The position numbers and the translations under genes are program-made. Source: Ceriagrion tenellum (Eukaryota; Arthropoda; Insecta; Odonata; Coenagrionidae). Taken from it: a stretch of DNA of 64,000 nucleotides. This document shows positions 46,441 through 56,960 of the stretch, in pieces. The stretch's first letter is position 1, and every line of letters begins with the position of its first letter. The stretch lies in contig OY720641.1 of assembly GCA_963169105.1 (NCBI GenBank), forward strand, positions 4,603,258-4,667,257, written 5' to 3'. A model generated the notes under the pieces. It searched no databases, was not told where the DNA came from, and saw only the letters and a list, made by a program, of their open reading frames with translations.

Positions 46441-47775
46441 TTTTCATCAGCGTTATAAACAGTATTAACGAGTAATATTTTGTTTTGTCTTGACATAATA
46501 GAAGTCAGTGCTTTCATCATTTAATGTGTGCAAAATGTGTCAAAGATACGATTTCTTCGTTTAATTTAGATATATAATGACAGATTGCTAAATTAGCTTT
46601 CTTTTGACTGTTTATTTAATGTATTATTAGTAAATTTATGGAAACGCCCAAGAATTCAGGCTCTGTCTTTTAACTGATGCTTGAGTCAGCCTATATTGCG
46701 TATCCTATTTGTCTGTTTGTCCACCTTAATCACGTGATCGTGATGAGTCAAGCGTCACATTACCGTTTCATTTAAGGTGTTTTTTGTGTTTACTTCGGTT
46801 GACTTTCTCTTGCAAGCCCAACGCTGCAATAACGAAACGAATGAATTTACATAGAGATGGTGCTTTCCTAATTGGCATTCAGGCTTAAGTCGGCTCGCAG
46901 TTTCAGTACGTACGTGCGGTTTTCGTAAAGACTAGATCAGCATTCAAACGATGTAGCAGCAGCATTCAAAGACGTAGGTTTGAGCATCGGCTTTTCCCAA
47001 ACCTGCATTGAAGTAACTATAGTATGTTGCGTCTAATGGCATAGGCGATAGAAGAGATGCGTTTCTCAGCGATAGATTCCAGTAGCTCTATTGTTTTCGT
47101 TAAGGAATTATCGAATCAAAAATTTAGAGTTCCCGTATTGAATATGCAAAATCCATATATATCCATTCTGATTGATATCTATGGATTTAGGGTGAGAAAT
47201 GTGTATTTTTCTATCTTTTTTTGGTGGTGTTGTATAGAGAGGGCATTGTTGAAGGCAATATACTGGGTAAGAGAGATTGTGGAGTAGAAGAATAATAATT
47301 TTGGTTGGAAGAAAAGTGATGAGAAGTGCGTAATAAGCAGCAGATGTGGGAGAGTGAAAGGAAGTTGCTAGACCTTGTCAAGGATAAAAGTGGAGTATAG
47401 GTGATACTGAATAAAATACCTTAGCCGATAAAATACTATAGCATAATAGAATATCATAGGTATATACTTGGGGGACCTTTATATGTGTTCCTTAATATGT
47501 GATTATTTACTGTTAGGATATAAAAATGTCATACACAAATGCAAAAAGAGATCCAACGAACCATCTTTGAAAGTTAAGTATAGTCAAACCTTGCAGCAAT
47601 TGTGAAAGTCATGTATAGTTACAGTCAAATGTAGGTCCAGTATGGTTCAAAATATGTTGCCTTCGGGTGATTAAGAATCTTTTCCAATATTTTTTCTCGT
47701 TTTAAATTATTGTTAATATTCAGAAAGACTCCTATCCTACATAAAGAGATCTTTAAAAACCAATTCTTTCATGGA
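46441..47775. other. intergenic DNA, nothing recognised
   Basis: AT-rich sequence without repeats shared inside this window. The 76-codon frame at 47057-47287 has no family signature. Confidence 0.45.
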
Positions 47776-47965
47776 TTTGAAGCACACTGTAGATGTTAAA
47801 AGTCGCAATATTTTAGAGAGCCGTTAGAGGAAATTGAGCATTATACCTTATGACCCCTAAATGAATGACTCCTTTTACTTACCGATCTCTCAGGTAATTA
47901 ACAATGAACTTACGATAATGGAGCTGTTGAGTTTTCACTTTAGGCGTACTGCATTTCATTAGTGG
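47776..47965 (+). repeat. proximal duplication, copy 1
   Basis: Matches 48307-48485 in the same orientation with about 75% identity: GAAGCACA(C/G)TG(T/A)AGATGTTAAAAGTCGC, GCATTATACCTTATG, GAATGACTCCT, GTACTGCAT-like (quoted in part). On the minus strand both copies give related residues (KFIV-YLRDR and RFIVGFLRER; IRYNAQF and IRYNAEF; NIATFNIYSVLQ and NIATFNIFTVLQ), but copy 1 has two stops. Confidence 0.7.
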
Positions 47966-48306
47966 TGAGACTCAGATCGTAATTGGAGTTGTAAATTAAT
48001 TACTCGGCCCGTTAAAAAATAGCAACTCATCTTAATCAGTGCTCGGTAATGCACAATTAAACCTCGTCATCGTTCAGGTTTTTCTTTTAGCATGGCAAAA
48101 TTGCGTGTTTGTGATGATATTGGTGTCAACCAAGTGACAATGATAGTATCCGAATATGGAAGGAATTGAACGGAAAAATATTTGTCTCCATCTAGCTTCG
48201 AACTGGCCTTAAGTAGAATGGAGAAAAAGATGACACCTCCTTCGTTATGGTACTCATCTATGATCCATGATAGAGACGCTACGAGGTAGTTCAGCACAAT
48301 GCGCAA

Positions 48307-48485
48307 TTGAAGCACAGTGAAGATGTTAAAAGTCGCTATGTTTGTGTGAGCCGCAATTAGAAATTCAGCATTATACCTTATGCCCCCTGTTTGAATGACT
48401 CCTATTACTTGCCGTTCTCTCAGGAAACCAACGATAAACCTACTGGAACGGTTGAGTTTGCAGCTAAAGGGCACTGCATCACATT
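48307..48485 (+). repeat. proximal duplication, copy 2
   Basis: Second copy, about 530 bp downstream of the first. Its minus strand is open for 157 codons (48540-48067), of which only the first part is shared with copy 1. No family was recognised in that frame. The duplication may derive from a former coding segment or from a repeat; amino-acid similarity is lower than nucleotide similarity, so protein selection is not supported. Confidence 0.65.
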
Positions 48486-48618
48486 TATTTACTCGATTAT
48501 TGATTATTACACAATAGGTTAAACGATAAATTCCAGTCATTTACCATTTTTTGTCAGTGTACCGCATTCATCCGCTAAGGAATGGAATCCTTGGCCTCGG
48601 TCGTCGACGGCGCCGCTT

Positions 48619-48651
48619 TTGGCCCTCGCTTGGCCCTCGCTTGGCCCTCGA
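48619..48651 (+). repeat. 11-bp minisatellite, three units
   Basis: TTGGCCCTCGC is repeated three times head to tail, the last unit ending in A. It lies in a small GC-rich island (48595-48670) with a CGTCGACGGCGCCG word just upstream. Confidence 0.9.
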
Positions 48652-48670
48652 TGGAGTCGTTAGGGCGACG

Positions 48671-51600
48671 AGAGTTCAACACCCTCTCCAAAATGAACGC
48701 GTGAATATTTCATGAGTGAAACTCTCAATCGCATATGTTAAACTCATTCCGGCTGCTTGAATGGGGTATGATTTTCTGTTCCCTAAGCCTCCCTTTCACC
48801 CTTTACGTCAAAATAACCGATTTGATCCATTAGGAGACATCTTCATGCCCCTTTAATCGCAGCCTTTTTTCGGAAAACGCCATTGATAAATTATTGCACC
48901 CATGAGAGCATTTTATGGAAATTTTCGTTGGGTAGTGGTGGTGTTGATATTACCTTTGAAAACAGATGATTTTTTTGAAAGGTAAATTTTACTCTCATCG
49001 TTATATGCTGGACTATTTTCACATAACTTATGAACTCATTTCTTGGAAGGGAATTACAAAGATGAGCACTTTCATCAAAGTTGCTGAGCGCAGCGCTCCT
49101 AATTCGTGGAGGTCACATGATAAATGCACTGCTTGAATGGATAAAATTCCTAATAAATGGAATTAAATTTATAAGTATTAACTTTCACCATTAGCATGAG
49201 GCACAAACATGACTGTAACGTAGCTGGAAGTCTTCGAAGCTTTGAAGACTGTGCTTCATATGCATTACTGAGTTCGCAAACTGAATCGAATCAATAACAA
49301 CATTTCTCTCCGAATATGATCTTAATTTGTCAAGGTTGTATCCTTTTCCTCTTCCCTGTGTTGATACCGGACTACATTGACCCTACTACGGAAGAAAGAC
49401 GATGCCTACCTTTTGTTGGAGCGTTCACGTACAATGGTATTGCGTGTAATTCTTGGTCACCCCTCGGATGGAGAGCAAACGGAGGGTGGAGTCAGCTCGA
49501 TTTGCCTGTCAAAATGACAGCAGCTCAGCGCATGACGGAGGAAGAAAGATTTCGACTCGTCTGCAGCACAGGAAGAAGCAGAGGAATGGGAGTAAGAGCG
49601 TAGGACAGGAATGAGGTCCAATCAAAGTTATCAAATAGAGTCAGCTAACGATGAGGGGTGTTTTCCCATTGCTATGATGCGCTGCTTCCTTTGCCAGATA
49701 ATAGAGTAGTTGCTTTCGACTTGTATCAAACCCTACACAAAAGATGGGCACTAAAACACAAAGTTGAAGCAGAAAAGAGTTGATGAGCAATATACAATCA
49801 ATGAACGTTGATAATTGCATTCACAATCACTACCTTTTGCTAATTGTATACAATAAATAAAAACATGGGAATAATTGTTTTATTTGCATTTTGATGTTGG
49901 CTTACATATTGAATAATTCAATTGCAATACACAAAACATTCGGTGGTGACTAACAGAAGAAACTACAGAATGCTGCCCAGCAGAAGGTCACCAAAATGCT
50001 TTGACTGTGTTCATAGCTACATCGAGTCTTTTACTGTGATAAAATACGCTGCTCCGTTCGTTCTCCATCCCTAAATTTCAAAGCTCCTGATCACTTGAAT
50101 CACCAGCAGTCTTCAATTCTTTGCGGTAAAATAGTAAATGGCAGAGCGTATGAAGAGCAAATAGCTATGTTTTTTTTTAAATGAACAATTTAACTAGATC
50201 ACTCATAGAATTTCAATCCAGACCACCCTTTTGTATTAGTGAACTAGTCTTATGCTGACGCACAGGAATAAACTGAACTCAAATGATTTGACTCACACCG
50301 ATTGTCAGCTAAGAAAAGTAATTTATATGGTATAGTTAAGCATAAAAATATAAATAAAATAAATGAAGTGTTCCTATCGGCATAGTGCTCCAACTAAAAG
50401 CTACAATTTTCTTGAAAAGTATCATTAGGTTGAGTAAAAATTTCGCTATTTTCTCCTCTTTGCCAAAAATATGAACTTTACTGCCTTCCAGCGGAGGAAT
50501 TTTCCGACAGGCCTGCACAGCTGTAAGATGGGAACGGGCATATCGAAGCATCTTTAGAAGGGGACAGACGAGGGCAGGTACTGAGTGGGCGGGCCCCTCC
50601 AAAAAACCGGTGCTCGCGTCTAGAATTTCACAAGCACCCTGCTAATCTAGTCCCCGACCTAGGTCCACACTCTGACCTCCCCTCCATTTAGGGAGAGAGA
50701 CGACAGACAGTAGAAAAAACATTCTGAAAAGAACAGCAGGGGCAGGTGGCTGAAATGGTTGCAGCCAGACGCGGCTCAAGCGAAATTATGTGGATACTGG
50801 GGAGAGGAGAGAAAGGTAAAAATCGGGGGCACGTCATATACCCTTACAAGGGTGGGGTACTCCATTTAAAAAGGGTCATGGCTGAGCGGAGATGAGCAAC
50901 ACAACCATCGCCCTTCTGAGAACCCTTGACGCAGACAGGGTGGCAGGTAAAAATACCAACGTGTACACGATCCCCAAGGGTATTATTACCTACGTGTTGG
51001 CAACCCCTTATTCTCGGGAACGGAGGGTAGGGAATACGACAAGGATCGTCTATATTCGGAAGGGTTATACCCTTCTAGCCGGTGCATAATTATATGCGTG
51101 AGGCTCACGCTGAGTGACTCGAACGCTTCGGATGGTACATTTTTCCCACAGTCTCATTCCGCGCGATTAAAAGGGCGCAGAATTGAAAAAAGCAGACTAA
51201 TCTTTTTTTATAACACATCCTTCCCGTCCGTACGAGGGCGAGCGTTGGCTGCGAGATTAGCCAGGCGGGCTACGGAATCGGGGCCACCCGGCTGAATAGA
51301 GGGACATTTTGGAAGGCGAAATCCGCGAGGAGAATGGGATTGGTGAATATGGCACCGGGAGGGGGGGGGAGAGGGTCGCATATCCATATAAAGGATCCGA
51401 TTGGGGCGTCCCCATTGTTCGCTTAAATAAGGCGTCCGTCGCGACGCTCGATTTGGTAGGGAGGGAGGGGAAACTAGAGACAGGGTGTGAAATATCTGTG
51501 ACGTCTCGTGTCGACTGCGAGACCAAACTGCGTCGCCATTATCTTCCACGGACGTGACAGCTGATCAATCTTCACAGAATAGCGCACAGATGCGAAAAGG

Positions 51601-51879
51601 AACTCACGAGGCCATCTTCGATGAGGGAAAAACAGACGCATTTGTCTTCATCGACTTAGTCTTACCTTAAAAGAGTATCACTAATTTGAAAATAGTTATT
51701 AATGAGCAAATCGCTGAGTAAATTGTGAAGTTACTTCTTACTTTTGCTCTTTTGTCGTACAAAACTATTAATTCTCCACGAACACGACACTCTCTTCAAT
51801 TTCTGAGAGAACTCATATCGTAACTTGAGCTGCTATAATTGAACTCCCGTAAACATTCTCTGATTGTGTGTTTGTGGTT
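48671..51879. other. intergenic DNA with GC-rich, palindrome-rich patch at 50590-51560
   Basis: 48671-50590 is AT-rich with nothing recognised. From 50590 to 51560 the DNA is GC-richer with several short inverted words around ACCCTT...AAGGGT (for example ACCCTTACAAGGGT at about 50848 and GAAGGGTTATACCCTTC at 51059-51075) and ATACCAACGTG facing CACGTAGGTAAT in reverse (50954 and 50985). Frames are open on both strands but unrecognised. This may be an old mobile element that I cannot classify. Confidence 0.35.
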
Positions 51880-52145
51880 ATAACCGAGGTATCCTTAACG
51901 GGTCCCTGTGGCCCTGTGAAGTATCCCATTTCGGATTGTGTGTCTGTGAGTGGTCACTGGCGAGGAATTAGCATTCCCTTAAACCACCACAGAGGTGTTT
52001 TCTGGTCGAGAGGTTGTGGTTGGTCGCATCCGTTTCCGGTAAACCAAATCAGCAAAAATAATTTTTTTTCTTTTGACAAGTTCTGCCACTCCATTACGGC
52101 TATTAGAGATTTTTTCCTAAATTTGTTGCATTACGAGGCCGTAGA
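51880..52145 (+). repeat. dispersed repeat family R, copy 2
   Basis: Ordered matches to 30550-30835: TGTGTCTGTGAGTGGTCACT, GGCGAGGAATT, GTCGAGAGGTTGTGGTTGG, GGTAAACCA, CATTACGGCTATT. A 97-codon frame covers it, and its local residues VSGHWRGISIP and FWSRGCGW parallel VSGEEFTSP and FWLRGCGW in copy 1, but this follows from DNA similarity and not from a known protein. Confidence 0.65.
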
Positions 52146-52744
52146 GGTCAAGTTTCCTTAACCCTAAAATTTTTCCCGCAAAAGTTGGCTACCGATTCGC
52201 TCTCACTATTAAATCCAATATCCCTTTCAAATAATTTGCGCGATCAACTTTCACCTTTTGCTTAGTTCTTTAGAGTAAAAGGTCTATAGTCAGTTTCAAC
52301 ATTTTAATTTTTTACTCTTAAGGATGCATCCAATTGTACCAGATTATCAAATTAAAAGGAGACTAATTGCTTGGGGCGCACACATTAATCATCACTGCCA
52401 GTGTTTACATGAGTCTTTCAATGAAACTTCTGCTTTATCTACTTTTGATCATTTGAAATTCCTACAAATAGACGTTTCAACTTTAGCGACTCAAATATTT
52501 TACAATACCCTGAATATCAGTATGAACAAACATGACTGAATGATTTACAAAGGTCTACATTCCCTTTTAGGAATGATGTAAAAAAATTGATTAAATAAGT
52601 AAGCCAAACTTTAAAAATTTAATTCATACATATCAATTTTACAGCCTTTCTTGTCTCCATCATTAAACTCGAACAAGCAAATGCCTCCATATTGAATTTT
52701 TTCTCCGATTCAAATTATCCATGCAAGTACAAAGCCCTACATAA
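52146..52744. other. intergenic DNA, nothing recognised
   Basis: AT-rich sequence with a single 71-codon frame and no recognisable features. Confidence 0.45.
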
Positions 52745-53509
52745 GTCGAGAAATCGATTCCGTCAACCAAGAATCTCTTTTCATCAGTGTCTAAATAAAT
52801 TTTTTGATTGCCTCTGGTTCCTCTTCAACAACGATTCATAATCCTCTCTATCTCTTTGTGAACTGGAATAACACTAAATAAAGCTATTTTCATCACAGGC
52901 TATTGAAATGAAATATTGTAAGATGAATGGATTACGTTGAAGCTCAATGGTACATATTTGGTAGTTGGTCACGATATTACCATAGCGACTTTTTTGGTGC
53001 AGTCTCTAGAAAGAAATTAATGCATCAAAATCTTTCGACATTACTCTGTCTAGAATTAGATGCCGTCTGCAAATAATATCGCCTATACCATTGTGAAACA
53101 TTAGGAAAGAGTTATGCGTTCGCATTGAAGAAAATCATTCTGGTGAATTCCCGCCGCCATTGTTCCAATTCGACAATGATTTGTAATCCATTCTATCACT
53201 TTGTGAACCATAAAAAACTAAATTAAATTATTTCCACCTCAGTCTAATGAAATGGTCTAATGGTAAGATGAATGGAAAACGATGAAGTTAAGTAGTGAAT
53301 ATTTGGTAGTTGGTCACAATATTACCTTAGCGAATTTTTTGGAGTAGTCTGTAGAAAGAAATTAATGTATCAAAATCTGTCGACATTACACAGTCAAAAA
53401 ATCGATTCCGTCCACAAACAATATCACCTATATTGTTGTGAAACATAAGGAAAGAGCTTTACGTTCGCAATGAAGATAATCATTCTGGTGAACAACCGCC
53501 GAAATGGGC
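52745..53509 (+). repeat. tandem duplication, ~345-bp period
   Basis: Unit 1 (about 52820-53164) and unit 2 (about 53165-53509) align with a constant offset of 345 bp: TAAGATGAATGG, TTTGGTAGTTGGTCAC, GAAAGAAATTAATG, CAATATCACCTAT-like and ATCATTCTGGTGAA appear in both. 52745-52819 resembles the end of a further, truncated unit (AAATCGATTCCGTC). Units differ at many positions, so the duplication is not recent. No protein is encoded. The period is in the range of arthropod satellites, but only two full units are present. Confidence 0.8.
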
Positions 53510-54194
53510 CGTTTTTACACATGTAATCCCGAGACCATCGCGACGTGTTGTCTCATTCCCGGCCAGCGGAGACTTGTGACTCAATTACTCGACTGCGCAA
53601 TCGCAAAGGCATCCCATCCTCTTTTTTAACCGACCGTCGCTCGTTACCCACAGCATGGGGGACAGCACCCTTTAAGCACCGCGACCTGTGCCAATGCCGA
53701 TTGCCTTGTGGCACTGGGCGGCCGCGCGCCATGTTGGAAAATACGTGTGTATGAGGAGGAAAGTTGGACGGGGGGACGGTGGTAGAGGAAGGGAAGGATC
53801 AAATATGTACCCTTCAACACCCTTTGCTTTCTCACTGGGAACCCTCGTCCCTATTCCTTTGGGGGCGATCCCATCAGCTGTTCCCAAATAATCCTCCCCT
53901 CTCCTACCTTGGCTTCACTCTTTATCCTCCTCTAGTCGTACCCTTTCCAATTCCCTTGTCACGTCAACTCCCTCCTTTGCCCTCACCCGTTGAAATTAAT
54001 CGAGCTACTTTGTTCGAATGGTATATAAATTCACATGATGTAAAAATATTACGCCGACATTGATCTCATTTTCATAGTGAAAACCACAAGGTCAGTAACT
54101 TCCAGCACAACTTTTCAAAGTTAGCCTAAGTGTCAGGCGTAAATTTGTGGGAAATGTTGACATTAAGCATTGTTAAAAAATCGTCATAATTGCT
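53510..54194. other. intergenic DNA with a GC-rich patch
   Basis: 53510-53990 is GC-richer, with frames open on both strands (up to 99 codons) and no recognised protein. It ends near the 3' boundary of the LINE on its right. Confidence 0.4.
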
Positions 54195-54900
54195 CGTTCA
54201 ATCCTAAGATTAGTTGACTGCAGTCCTCCACCCTTCCATATTTAATGCTAGTTCCCTTACCTCCTGGAATCTCTTCCTATGTACTTTCCTCTTTATTTGG
54301 TCCATGAACTTATTCCTTGGTCTCCCTCCTCTGATGGGACTTTTCCCTCTATTTTACCTTCAATTATGTTCTTCACCAACTCATTGTGTCTCAGGGTGTG
54401 TCCAATCCATCTGGTTCTTCCTTTCTGTATAGTGTTCTATATGGTCCTCTCCTCTTCTACTCTTCTTTACACTTCATCATTTCTCATTTTTTTCGTCCAT
54501 TTTATCTTCAGCATCCTCCTCTGGTACCAGGTTTTGAAGGCTTCTAGTCTTTTTTGGTCAGCTTTTCCAATGATCTATGCTTCCGAATCATAAATTTCTA
54601 CGCTCCACACGAATGTTTTCACATACTGTTTCCTCCTGGCTAGTAGTCTTCTCTTCTTTTAGCACAGCAGTTATCTTTTTCTCATGAACGCCTTCTTAGC
54701 TTGGGCTATTCTCCGCTTGATGTCCGTTGTACTCCTTCCGTCCCACTTCATGGTACTTCCGAGATAGATGAAGGCATCCACATGCTCTAATTGCTTTCCT
54801 TTCAGTGCGACTTCCACATTCAGCTTCTCTCTTTGCTCTAAATTCCATTCTCTCTGCCGATTCACAAAACTTATCTAGGAGCTTCATTTTCCACTTTTTC
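54195..54900 (-). mobile_element. LINE C-terminal/3' fragment, copy B of the two-copy family
   Basis: The minus strand from about 54865 reads LNVEVALKGKQLEHVDAFIY, LGSTMKWDGRSTTDIKRRIA, QAKKAFMRKR, and further down, with shifts, EAFKTWYQRRMLKIKW, WIGHTLRHNELVKNIIEGKI, RGRPRNKFMDQIKRKVHRKR and MEGWRTAVN. YLGS-----DG-----IKRRIA-AK-AF and WIGH-LRH are classic ordered motifs at the end of arthropod LINE reverse transcriptases. Stops and frameshifts show it is dead. It is the longer of the two copies (see 22497-23065). Confidence 0.85.
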
Positions 54901-55525
54901 CCCCATTTTCCACATGAATATAAAAAATAATATTATGACTTGCTTATAAAAATAAGAGAATATGGTTTATTGTCTGTCTAGTGGATATACCTCAATGTCG
55001 CATGAAACTGTGTATTAACGGCCGGTGGCTAATGTGCCCTAAAATGTGTGCTCTACTCTCTTTGAACAAGAAATCCAAATTTAAAAAGTAAACGGCTACA
55101 TAAACAGCAAGATCAGTTTGTTTTCATGATATACTTTCCTTAAAATAGGATGAAGTATAGAATTTACATTGGCAGCCAAATTGTATTACAAGAGCAAAAT
55201 CAATTGAATAATTGTAAAGCCTTCATTACGCAAATAGCATTTACTCAACCCTTCATTATGGTGCGTACTCGTTTAAGCACTCGTTTAAGCTCATGTAAGT
55301 TTAAGCCTAAAACATTTTTTCAATTACATTTTTTAATCTGTTAATGGGGTCAATGGCATTACGACACCAGCCCTATGATAGAGTATTTATAAAATTCAGA
55401 GCCGTCGAGGGTAGCACGTTTATACTTTAAAAAACCGCTCTAATCGTGACTATGGAAAATTCAGCCAGCAGCTGTCATGGGCATTACATAAATGGTTTTT
55501 TTATGGCTATTCTACACTTTTTCAG
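54901..55525. other. intergenic or intronic DNA upstream of the candidate exon
   Basis: AT-rich. A pyrimidine-leaning stretch (TTCTACACTTTTTCAG) ends at 55525 and could be a 3' splice site. GTTTAAGCACTCGTTTAAGC is a short tandem repeat at about 55271. No other feature. Confidence 0.4.
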
Positions 55526-55769
55526 CTGCTATGTATTGCCTCATATGCCACACTTCATTAATTATCTTACTTGGGAAGGATATAGTGGACCAGCTGTAAC
55601 ATTAATTTTCCTCGTTGCCTTTTTGTTGGATATTAGTGCTGCCTATTGCAAAATAATTAATTGGCAAGATAGCGAATCGGCTCGGGACGTCCTGTACGTA
55701 AGGCGAAGGAAACAGAGTGTGATAGCTAACATTGATGAGTACAGAGCGAGACCCAACCTTCAGTTAAAA
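55526..55769 (+). CDS. candidate exon of a small membrane protein, family not recognised
   Basis: A plus-strand open segment bounded by a good 3' splice site (CTACACTTTTTCAG, ending 55525) and a consensus 5' splice site (AAA then GTAAGT at 55770). The 244-bp exon would enter in the last base of a codon and leave at a codon boundary. It reads CYVLPHMPHFINYLTWEGYS, then a hydrophobic stretch PAVTLIFLVAFLLDISAAYC, then a polar tail with charged words DSESARDVLYVRRRKQ and DEYRARPNLQLK. One membrane segment followed by a basic juxtamembrane tail is clear. The shape would suit the last helix and cytoplasmic tail of a multi-pass protein, for example a MARVEL-type protein, but I see no diagnostic motif. 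The frame stays open upstream to an ATG at 55446, so a different start is possible. Confidence 0.45.
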
Positions 55770-56779
55770 GTAAGTAATGACAATGTGCCTTTCAATTGCA
55801 TTGATTGCGATTAGGTAGTCAAGTAGAGTGTAATTGAATCGAAATCGAATCCAAAGACTGACGTTATACGGAAAATAATGGTGACAATCTAAATGTAGTC
55901 AAAAATTTAAGGAACATCTTCTTACGTGCTAATGGGTAGGACTAAAGGACTAGGACTTGATGGTACAGCTAGCGCGTTTATTTATAAGTCTGAGTCACTC
56001 TTGATTAAAAATATTTACGAATTTATGAATGTTCCATTTTGCACCAATCAGTAACGCAGTTGTTAAGCGTGTTAATCGATTATATTGGAAATCATCGTAC
56101 CAATATTTTAATTCAAAAGATGAAATCAAATAAAAAATAATTTAGGCTCCCCTTGGAGTGATACCGACATAATTGTCGTTACCTCTTGGTTAGTGTACTA
56201 CCTTCTTGACAGTTAGTAGCCATTATCAATGATATGACGACGATCATTGATATTGGTGAGAGTGACTTTGATAAACGCTTTCAAATAGAACTGTGATTTA
56301 TTAGTCGAAGATAAAATAAATACCCGGCATCACTACTCGACCGGGAAGGGAACGCGCATCGAGATTTACCCATAGTTAAATTGCTAAATAGCTAATTGTT
56401 AAATTGTTTTTTAAAATTAATTTATTTTGCTTTACAGTTCTCGTGTGCTTATTCAGGGTTTTATTTAAGTTAAAGCAACGAATCCGTTGTTTTGCGCGGC
56501 CTGAGCGTCTGGGGAAATATCTTTAAGGAAAGAAAACAGTGCCTCTTGGTTATTTTTAAGAATATTTTTTGGGATAACAGTATATCTTTCCGCGAGAGTG
56601 GTTAAAGCATCCTTTAGCGTAAAGGTTTTCCCTGGACTCGCTTGAGGAACGCAAACAATGTGAGCGTGGCGTCTGTTTCCCTCCAACTTCACAATCTTTT
56701 GACCGCCGCTTATACGTGCTCGCCGCTCCGAAATACGAGGGCATCCACCCACTTCTCGCACGCGTACATAGCATGGCGT
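55770..56779. other. intron or intergenic DNA downstream of the candidate exon
   Basis: AT-rich sequence beginning GTAAGTAATG. A 98-codon minus frame (56465-56761) has no recognised domain. No next exon was identified in this window. Confidence 0.4.
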
Positions 56780-56960
56780 CGTGTGTGGCCTAGAATTTCA
56801 CCCCTTGCCACAACCCCCTCCCCCACCCACCTCACAACCTCCCCCTTACGACCCTCTTGCTTTACCTCCCTCCCTTTCCCCGCTACCCAGCAACTGTTCA
56901 CCCTTCACCTGCCCCTGTCACTCCGACTTGAAACACTTTCTCTTCCTCATCTATCGACTC
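56780..56960. other. pyrimidine-rich block
   Basis: The plus strand is C/T-rich (CCCCCTCCCCCACCCACC) and keeps frames open on both strands (143 codons plus from 56642). Residue composition follows the base skew. No domain. Confidence 0.5.

Noticed and set aside
48067..48540. 157-codon minus-strand frame, considered as a chemoreceptor-like gene
   Set aside because: No receptor signature found; part of it overlaps a local duplication whose other copy has stops, and the copies differ as much in protein as in DNA.
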